A stretch of 64,000 bases of DNA from Diprion similis (Eukaryota; Arthropoda; Insecta; Hymenoptera; Diprionidae), in the NCBI RefSeq assembly GCF_021155765.1, contig NC_060109.1, forward strand, positions 6,354,001 to 6,418,000. The letters run 5' to 3'. The notes beneath the pieces were generated by a model, which saw only the letters and a program-made list of their open reading frames with translations, did not search any database and was not told where the DNA came from. Shown piece by piece: positions 57,938 to 64,000 of the stretch. The translations under genes and the position numbers were made by a program. Each line of letters starts with the position of its first letter. The first letter of the stretch is position 1.

Positions 57938-58437
57938 TGGATTGTATGTTCGTGGATGTGCAGGGATTTATCGGCGTTTGGAATAATTTCGTGGTGAAAG
58001 AAGTCGCATTTCATGAGAACACAGCAGAGACCATGAGCCATTACATATTTCGAGATCCATACGCCTGGAACCTGTTGTCGAATGAACTGCGGCATCAAGT
58101 GAAGTATCTTACGCATAATCATCATGGATTCCGGTGGACAGATGGTTTTACAACTTATGGCAACTTGAGGAGGATTATACGCGATCACCTGGGCAGAACG
58201 CCGCTGGTGCTTGTCAAGGGATTGGAAAAAATTCGTTGGTTGGAGGAATATGCGGAAAGTTTGAATGCAGTGGATATGATGGAACTGGGCTGTCCAGCGA
58301 TTGGAATGTTAAGGAAATCCTACGACAAGAAGATGGATGATTGCAGCTTTCATTCAGGGATTTGTGCGTTTGAAAACGTACAACTCATGAGACTGTGGTA
58401 CAATGAAAATCAGGATAAGAGTAATTTCGATGAATGA
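57937..58437 (+). CDS. Maverick protein with FVDVQGF motif, unknown function
   Basis: 166 residues, intact; start ATG 57937 overlaps the preceding stop (TAATG), preferred over an alternative upstream start in the overlapping frame. It opens MDCMFVDVQGF, has WNNFVVKEVAF, then NHHGFRWTDGF, VLVKGLEKIRWLEEY and ELGCPAIGMLRK. I recognise this as a recurrent protein of arthropod Mavericks; the N-terminal hydrophobic-D-x-x-G-F strand followed by KE recalls an RNase H/DEDD exonuclease fold, but that is inference. Expression is probably coupled to the capsid message. Confidence 0.7.
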   Translation: MDCMFVDVQGFIGVWNNFVVKEVAFHENTAETMSHYIFRDPYAWNLLSNELRHQVKYLTHNHHGFRWTDGFTTYGNLRRIIRDHLGRTPLVLVKGLEKIRWLEEYAESLNAVDMMELGCPAIGMLRKSYDKKMDDCSFHSGICAFENVQLMRLWYNENQDKSNFDE

Positions 58438-58495
58438 AATAAATGTACACTGATTGTTAAAAAATAAAAAATTGATCATATTTTAATAAAGTTTT

Positions 58496-58983
58496 TTATT
58501 CAATCAATACATTATTATCAATAAGGTTTAAATTTGTTTTTTGAGTGGTTCGGCGTTTGCGTTCTGGTTTGCTGCCGGGGAGTTTGCGGATTCGGGAGAT
58601 GACTTTCGCAGTCAGGTCACCCAAAAGCTGATATTCGGGAGAGCTTCGGTTGGTTGTGAACTGCATGTTGGACAGAGCGATTCGCCACCAGTCAGTCTTA
58701 TCAGTTCGTAGAATATCCTTGGTATTGTAGATTTTAATTTGGACGGTTACCTCTCCGTTTCCGACGTCGTTGTTGAGAGAACAGGAATGTGTGTCGGTGA
58801 GTAGTTTGATGGATTCGGGAATACCAGTCTTCGGCTCGTTCTCCGGTAATACATCCCATTCGGGTAGCAGTTGACTCAAACCAACGTCTTCGAAAAATGA
58901 GTTGTTCGATGCGGTTGTTGGCTCATCGAGTAAGTTTGTCTGTGACAAAAATAATTCATTGGTTAGGATGCGATCAACGCCGG
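58496..58983 (-). pseudogene. 5'-truncated copy of the Maverick ORF at 59887-60414
   Basis: Identical to the right-arm gene from codon 14 to the stop, but the inverted repeat ends inside the gene, so the ATG and first 13 codons are lost and replaced by (CA)n sequence; a stop lies immediately upstream in frame. It converges on the FVDVQGF gene with 58 bp between stops. Confidence 0.8.
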
Positions 58984-58988
58984 TTCAT

Positions 58989-59019
58989 ACACACACACAC
59001 ACGCACGCACACACACACA
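58989..59019. repeat. (CA)n microsatellite at the inverted-repeat junction
   Basis: Nearly pure CA with two G interruptions, starting six bases after the end of the left arm. Confidence 0.9.
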
Positions 59020-59064
59020 AGCAGTTCGCCCGCAGAAATCCGCAGATAAAAAATCTCTTTCATC

Positions 59065-59566
59065 ATGTCAGACTTCCATCTGAAAAACAACGTCGGTGTA
59101 GTTTCGGCCCAACTCGACTGGACCGGCCTTAGGCGGCTCACCGGCGAGCCTCTGCGAGAACACTTTGCCCAGCAGTGGGCTCGAGTTCGTTGCGGCACAG
59201 TTGGTGCCGTCCGAGGAAAAAATGTACCAGGCTACATTTGCCTGCGATGTTTCGTCGTCCAGTGAGTATACACAACGCCTTAAAAATCATCTACCATCAA
59301 AATCGCTTACAAAACATCACTTTTGCAGCGCCAACATAGAACTCTTTGACAACAATGTGCTATTCCACATATCGTTCGTGAAACCTGACTCGTTGACGTG
59401 TCGAGTTTGTGGAGACAGCTTATTCGAAACAACCCGGCCAACAGAGGGTTGTACCAAGTGCGACGAAGTGATGGTGAAATTAAAACATATTGCCGAAAGT
59501 ATTCATTTTTACTTTCAATTCAACGTCGGAACACGCCTCCAACACCGCACTCGCACATTCCCCTAA
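59065..59566 (+). CDS. Two-exon zinc-binding Maverick gene in the palindrome spacer
   Basis: Exons 59065-59261 and 59329-59566 with a 67-bp GTGAGT...TTTTGCAG intron; total 435 bp, 144 residues, one frame. The N-terminal half (MSDFHLKNNVG...) ends in YICLRC just before the intron; the second exon supplies CRVCGD and, 17 residues later, CTKC, so three CxxC pairs could bind zinc. Without splicing the frame stops at the intron border. It is unique in the window and lies between the inverted arms. Family not recognised; a small transcription or regulatory factor is a guess. Confidence 0.6.
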
Positions 59567-59800
59567 AAATATAATGTCTGCAGTATCATTTCCGGCCTCA
59601 AGCTCAGAGGTCATCAACTTCCGCCTCCTAATAGTCGATTACCCCGCCATTAATTTTCCGCTCAATGCAGGTTTATAATCAGTCATTCATATGCTCTGCT
59701 TCCGTATGCAAAAGAATTACATTATATGCAGAACGTCCTCACGTGAGTTATTGCCCACAGCCATAATTGTTTCATACTCCCACCACCATTTTCCCCTGTA
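59567..59800 (+). other. Spacer; short ORF of 34 codons at 59574-59678
   Basis: ATG 59574 opens a short frame (MSAVSFPASSSEV...) that stops at 59678; a GCAG/GTTT junction at about 59666 could be a splice donor to an unseen exon. Nothing else is recognised. Confidence 0.3.
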
Positions 59801-59808
59801 TATATAAA
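59801..59808 (+). promoter_or_regulatory. TATA box for the 59887 gene
   Basis: tatataaa, 79 bp upstream of the ATG at 59887; absent from the left arm, whose copy of the gene is truncated. Confidence 0.5.
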
Positions 59809-59886
59809 CTTCATCATACACCACCCGAAGTCACAATCACTCCGCAAGCTGAACGATCTCCACGCAAGCTGAACAATCTACACGCA

Positions 59887-60414
59887 ATGGCTGAACTGCA
59901 AGAATTGGTAAATATACACCGCGCCGCCGGCGTTGATCGCATCCTAACCAATGAATTATTTTTGTCACAGACAAACTTACTCGATGAGCCAACAACCGCA
60001 TCGAACAACTCATTTTTCGAAGACGTTGGTTTGAGTCAACTGCTACCCGAATGGGATGTATTACCGGAGAACGAGCCGAAGACTGGTATTCCCGAATCCA
60101 TCAAACTACTCACCGACACACATTCCTGTTCTCTCAACAACGACGTCGGAAACGGAGAGGTAACCGTCCAAATTAAAATCTACAATACCAAGGATATTCT
60201 ACGAACTGATAAGACTGACTGGTGGCGAATCGCTCTGTCCAACATGCAGTTCACAACCAACCGAAGCTCTCCCGAATATCAGCTTTTGGGTGACCTGACT
60301 GCGAAAGTCATCTCCCGAATCCGCAAACTCCCCGGCAGCAAACCAGAACGCAAACGCCGAACCACTCAAAAAACAAATTTAAACCTTATTGATAATAATG
60401 TATTGATTGAATAA
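59887..60414 (+). CDS. Maverick ORF of unknown function (full-length copy)
   Basis: 175 residues from ATG 59887 (MAELQELVNIHRAAGV), preceded by a TATA box. Acidic first half (PEWDVLPENEPK), a TVQIKIYNTKDILRTDKTDWWRIAL region, and a basic Lys/Arg-rich stretch (KLPGSKPERKRRTTQK) before the end that resembles a nuclear localisation signal. Left copy lacks the first 13 codons. It converges on the FVDVQGF gene. Family not recognised. Confidence 0.65.
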   Translation: MAELQELVNIHRAAGVDRILTNELFLSQTNLLDEPTTASNNSFFEDVGLSQLLPEWDVLPENEPKTGIPESIKLLTDTHSCSLNNDVGNGEVTVQIKIYNTKDILRTDKTDWWRIALSNMQFTTNRSSPEYQLLGDLTAKVISRIRKLPGSKPERKRRTTQKTNLNLIDNNVLIE

Positions 60415-60472
60415 AAAACTTTATTAAAATATGATCAATTTTTTATTTTTTAACAATCAGTGTACATTTATT

Positions 60473-60973
60473 TCATTCATCGAAATTACTCTTATCCTGA
60501 TTTTCATTGTACCACAGTCTCATGAGTTGTACGTTTTCAAACGCACAAATCCCTGAATGAAAGCTGCAATCATCCATCTTCTTGTCGTAGGATTTCCTTA
60601 ACATTCCAATCGCTGGACAGCCCAGTTCCATCATATCCACTGCATTCAAACTTTCCGCATATTCCTCCAACCAACGAATTTTTTCCAATCCCTTGACAAG
60701 CACCAGCGGCGTTCTGCCCAGGTGATCGCGTATAATCCTCCTCAAGTTGCCATAAGTTGTAAAACCATCTGTCCACCGGAATCCATGATGATTATGCGTA
60801 AGATACTTCACTTGATGCCGCAGTTCATTCGACAACAGGTTCCAGGCGTATGGATCTCGAAATATGTAATGGCTCATGGTCTCTGCTGTGTTCTCATGAA
60901 ATGCGACTTCTTTCACCACGAAATTATTCCAAACGCCGATAAATCCCTGCACATCCACGAACATACAATCCAT
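60473..60973 (-). CDS. FVDVQGF-motif Maverick protein, right-arm copy
   Basis: Same 166 residues as the gene at 57937-58437, intact; its ATG (60973) overlaps the capsid-chimera stop. Confidence 0.7.
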   Translation of the reverse strand: MDCMFVDVQGFIGVWNNFVVKEVAFHENTAETMSHYIFRDPYAWNLLSNELRHQVKYLTHNHHGFRWTDGFTTYGNLRRIIRDHLGRTPLVLVKGLEKIRWLEEYAESLNAVDMMELGCPAIGMLRKSYDKKMDDCSFHSGICAFENVQLMRLWYNENQDKSNFDE

Positions 60974-62136
60974 TACAGCAATTTCCGAACAACGTTCGTT
61001 AGAGGTGTGTACTCGACGATTCGATCGTGCAGTATGAGACAATATGCAGCCGTGCCATCCTCTATATCCGTTTCGCTCTCAAATTCTATTCGTATGTCAA
61101 CTGTAGCACTTTTTATAGATTCATTTTGTCGCGAACAATCTATCACTATTATTGGCGCATCCTTGACGTATGTTTGCATGTCCAGAATCGGTCTATTCTC
61201 ATTTCCATAATATGAATTCTGGAACTTAGCATACATATCGTACAGTAGAGCAAATTGTTCATTTTTACAGCTTACGTTTAGATTCTCATATGGATATGAA
61301 TCGCTGTTCAGAAACAGCTTAACGTTGCGTAAATTGCAACGATCGACTGATATACTCAGCGTTATGTTGTCAATCACGCGAACACTCACCGGCATGTAGA
61401 TGATGCTCCGGGGCGATTCCGAAATTTTATAACCTGGCGGAACGTCTGGCGAAAATTCGTGTATCGTGTGAGCCTGCGAACTATTGCTGAATGCGCCATA
61501 TGTTACGCTACACTCCACTTCAATGGAATTAACTTTAGATATTTTTATCGGGTTTGTCGACTCGTGCCATTCCCCTGCTTTACGTATCTCACCATCATCA
61601 AACCCTAACAATGACGCTATCGAGTTACCATCCAAGAAATCAATGTCCCATCTACACCAAACTTCCGATTTAAGTGTATTATTGTTGGCTCGAATTATTA
61701 TGTGTGGTCCTTCGACCACCTTTTTACCAGCGCTAACATTTTGTGAAACATCAATCACGTATTCCATATGTTTTTGCAGATATTTGTTTACATCCTCAAT
61801 GGTATACGACCCCGTCGGTGTAGTAATTTGATTATTGTAATTATAACCCAAGCTGTTGCATGTTTCATCAATGTTGGGTGTTGAATTGTATGATTAAAAC
61901 GTGACCAGTCCCATTGAATACGATTTGCGGTGATTTAGAATTATTGGTGTAGTAATTCGATTATTGTAATTATAACCCAAGCTGTTGCATGTTTCATCAA
62001 TGTTGGGTGTTGAATTGTATGATTAAAACGTGACCAGTCCCATTGAATACGATTTGCGGTGATTTAGAATTATTGGTGGAAGGTAATTCGCACTCAGGGT
62101 CGATGTATTACCCGTTAACGTGAAGGTTATAGACAT
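60973..62136 (-). pseudogene. Chimeric penton/major-capsid pseudogene, right-arm copy
   Basis: Identical to 56774-57937, with the same fusion point, the same 129-bp duplication (61821-62078) and both in-frame TAA codons (62023-62025 and 61894-61896). Sharing these lesions shows that the inverted duplication came after them. Confidence 0.7.
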
Positions 62137-62444
62137 TATTCCTTCGCTGAGAGAAATTTCGAACACAAGTCTCCGCAATTGGATGCGTTGTCAGACTGAT
62201 GCCTGCCATGATTGTACCAGATAACATTCCTTCCACCGAAGTATCGCACAACTTCGTTTGGCGGTGGTAAATTGCCAAAACTTTCGTAATAATACACATT
62301 GTGTCCAATTTTTTTATAAGCCACCCAATGTGTCCCCACTCCCGCATCACTATCTAAATTTATGATTCCGCTCTCGCGAACTCCGATTCGTTTCGGTAAA
62401 TTGTTCCGCATGAAAATACCCCGGAAATGTGATATTTTCATCAT
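62136..62444 (-). CDS. Adenain-like cysteine protease, right-arm copy
   Basis: Identical to 56466-56774; His39, Glu54, Gln83 and Cys90 retained, no break. Confidence 0.88.
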   Translation of the reverse strand: MMKISHFRGIFMRNNLPKRIGVRESGIINLDSDAGVGTHWVAYKKIGHNVYYYESFGNLPPPNEVVRYFGGRNVIWYNHGRHQSDNASNCGDLCSKFLSAKE

Positions 62445-62494
62445 TTTGGCAAATTTCCACAGTTCACGGTCTGTAGTAACCCCTTACGGAAGTT

Positions 62495-63268
62495 TCACGT
62501 TTTGGAGTTTTTTTTTAGCTTGTTGGTTGATTTCAAGAATAGCCCCCATCCTTTCTTGTAAGGTGCTGAATGAAGTCCCCTACCACGTCCACCCAATGCG
62601 ATAGCCTCCATTGTCTCATTGTGACGTTCGTTTTCTTCCAATTTTTTAGCCGCGCTCGACGCATCATTCACCGCTTCAGCAATGCCTGCTGCCCCACCTG
62701 CCAACGATCCCGCGGCTGATAGGCCCGCGAATATAGGTATTAATAGCGGTAGAAAACCACCGTACTTTGCAACCTTCAACACTCTGGGCAATTTACCATT
62801 CTTCTTATCCCCTCCAATTGCCTGTTTCGCTGCTTTGAGCGCTATGCGTATCGCGCCCCCTTTGTCCGTCGGTTTAAACTTTTTCACCGCTTGACGCGCG
62901 GATATTATAGCAGCACGTATCGAGGGTTTTCTAATACCCATACCAAGTTTGACTTTAGTAAGCATGGTTATGTTAACTGCCCAACCTGCTGCACGTTCTG
63001 TCCACTTTGCTTCCTTGTCACGACTGCGTTGCAACGCTGCCTGAGCCAACCTTTCATCAGCCTCGTGTCTAAATTTTAGATCTTTACTTTTCGCATAGGC
63101 AATATCATGTTCTCGACAGGCTTTGTCCAACAAATTCACTCCCGTTTGACCGCTGGCAAGACGCTGCTGCAAACGGGTTCCAGGACCGCAGAACTGATGA
63201 CCCGGTAGATGTAGCTCAATGGGTAAGTTATTGATTGCGGTATTTAACATTCCTCGTCCTCTGGGCAT
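62495..63268 (-). CDS. PLA2-domain minor virion-type protein, right-arm copy
   Basis: Identical to 55642-56415 (start ATG 63268; alternative 63328); CGPGT and HD motifs retained, no break. Confidence 0.85.
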   Translation of the reverse strand: MPRGRGMLNTAINNLPIELHLPGHQFCGPGTRLQQRLASGQTGVNLLDKACREHDIAYAKSKDLKFRHEADERLAQAALQRSRDKEAKWTERAAGWAVNITMLTKVKLGMGIRKPSIRAAIISARQAVKKFKPTDKGGAIRIALKAAKQAIGGDKKNGKLPRVLKVAKYGGFLPLLIPIFAGLSAAGSLAGGAAGIAEAVNDASSAAKKLEENERHNETMEAIALGGRGRGLHSAPYKKGWGLFLKSTNKLKKNSKT

Positions 63269-63336
63269 GTGTGCTATCAAGCGTCCGAAAAACAACTGAT
63301 CAGTATGTATTCGCCCACTGAGACTCATGCAACAAC

Positions 63337-64000
63337 ATGAAATTTATGAAACAGTCCGTCACTTTACCAATCAAAAATTTGGACAACGACGTGCAACATG
63401 TGTCAAAAATTAATCGCCACGGTAAACTATTACCGACATCCGTAAGAAGTATTATTTGCGGACCTTCGAATTGCGGAAAAACCAACGTAGTTATCAGCCT
63501 TCTCATTAATCCCAACGGATTACGTTTCCAGAATGTATACATATATTCCAAGTCTTTGGCACAGCCAAAATATGAATATTTACGCAAGGTCTTGAATCGT
63601 GTACCTGGTGTGTCCTATCTTACCTATTCCAACAATTGTGACGTAATTCCGGTAAAGCAATCCAAGCCGAACACGATTTTTATTTTCGACGATATTGCCT
63701 GTGATAAGCAGGACGTGGTTAGGGAATATTTCTGCATGGGTCGACATAAATCAGTTGATTGTTTCTATCTGTGTCAAACATACACAAGAATCCCCAAACA
63801 TCTGATTGGTGACAATGCAAACTTCATAATTCTTTTCAAACAAGACGCTAAGAACTTGCGGCATGTATTCGATGATCATGTGAATACAAATATGAAGTAT
63901 GTTGAATTTGAAAAATTATGCTCCATCTGCTGGCGTTCGAAGTATGGATTTCTTACGATTGATAAAGATAGTCCTATGAATTCCGGCCGATATCGCAGAG
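63337..64000 (+). CDS. Packaging ATPase, right-arm copy, cut by window end
   Basis: Identical to the left copy from ATG 63337; the window stops about ten codons before the expected stop. Walker A and B are both included. Confidence 0.88.
   Translation, partial: MKFMKQSVTLPIKNLDNDVQHVSKINRHGKLLPTSVRSIICGPSNCGKTNVVISLLINPNGLRFQNVYIYSKSLAQPKYEYLRKVLNRVPGVSYLTYSNNCDVIPVKQSKPNTIFIFDDIACDKQDVVREYFCMGRHKSVDCFYLCQTYTRIPKHLIGDNANFIILFKQDAKNLRHVFDDHVNTNMKYVEFEKLCSICWRSKYGFLTIDKDSPMNSGRYRR

Larger units (their letters stand above)
54910..58983. repeat. Left arm of a giant inverted repeat (at least 4074 bp)
   Basis: Every base position p in this arm that I compared equals the complement of 118910-p in 59927-64000. 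All gene translations in both arms agree without a difference, including shadow frames. The inner boundary is sharp: identity stops at 58983/59927. The outer limit is unknown because the window ends at 64000 inside the right arm. Confidence 0.95.
59927..64000. repeat. Right arm of the giant inverted repeat (continues past the window)
   Basis: Reverse complement of 54910-58983 with no difference noticed. Because the 59887 gene is whole here and cut in the left arm, this arm plus the spacer looks like the original arrangement and the left junction (58983) the rearranged one. Confidence 0.95.

Noticed and set aside
60722..61210. 162-codon frame antisense to the FVDVQGF and capsid genes
   Set aside because: It overlaps better supported genes on the other strand and shows no motif.
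61484..61831. 115-codon plus-strand frame mirrored at 57079-57426
   Set aside because: It is antisense to the penton-like pseudogene and only mirrors it because of the palindrome.

Overview
The window is eukaryotic repeat-rich DNA, most probably from an insect (possibly a hymenopteran; this is inference from the transposon mix). Spliceosomal introns of about 65-75 bp are visible in several genes, and almost every recognisable protein belongs to a transposable element or an endogenous virus-like element. I see no confident host gene.

Layout: (1) 1-442 is the PBS and 5' LTR of a minus-strand LTR retrotransposon that runs off the left edge. (2) 640-7240 is a nested stack: a Mutator-like transposase/YqaJ pseudogene is split by a Penelope-like element (1371-6376), which is split by an almost intact four-exon hAT transposon (3038-6182, 8-bp target duplication gatatgat), which itself carries a foldback MITE. 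(3) 7972-40712 is dominated by long solo-LTR-like elements (1.2-2.9 kb) with TG...CA ends and 4-bp duplications that are nearly always ATAT (7972, 9538, 23442, 33084, 36477, 38808; atac for 30251). Between them lie two decayed hAT-type transposases, a Penelope RT/GIY-YIG fragment, an OTU-protease remnant, foldback MITEs and a tRNA-like SINE sequence. (4) 40852-46265 is the 3' half of an envelope-bearing Ty3/gypsy (errantivirus-like) element on the minus strand: end of integrase, a frameshifted baculovirus-F-like env, PPT and 3' LTR, the LTR being split by a 2.7-kb TA-flanked inverted-repeat DNA element.

(5) 46.9-64.0 kb is a Maverick/Polinton (adintovirus-like) element. From left to right it has a spliced signal-peptide protein, two small Cys-rich ORFs, a broken protein-primed DNA polymerase B, a retroviral-type integrase, a conserved protein of unknown role, an A32/FtsK-like packaging ATPase, a phospholipase-A2-domain virion-type protein, an adenain-like protease, a chimeric penton/major-capsid pseudogene, and two further Maverick proteins of unknown function. 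The block 54910-58983 is then repeated as an apparently perfect inverted copy at 59927-64000 (window edge), around a 943-bp unique spacer with its own two-exon zinc-binding gene. The copies read identically in every gene, including the same stop codons and the same 129-bp tandem duplication in the capsid chimera. The palindrome is therefore either very recent (or kept identical by conversion) or an assembly foldback.

How the parts fit: ATPase, protease, PLA2 protein and integrase are intact, while DNA polymerase and capsid genes are broken. This copy could donate some trans-acting proteins but should not form virions or replicate alone. Neighbouring Maverick genes overlap as TAATG or ATGA at three junctions, which suggests coupled translation of polycistronic messages.
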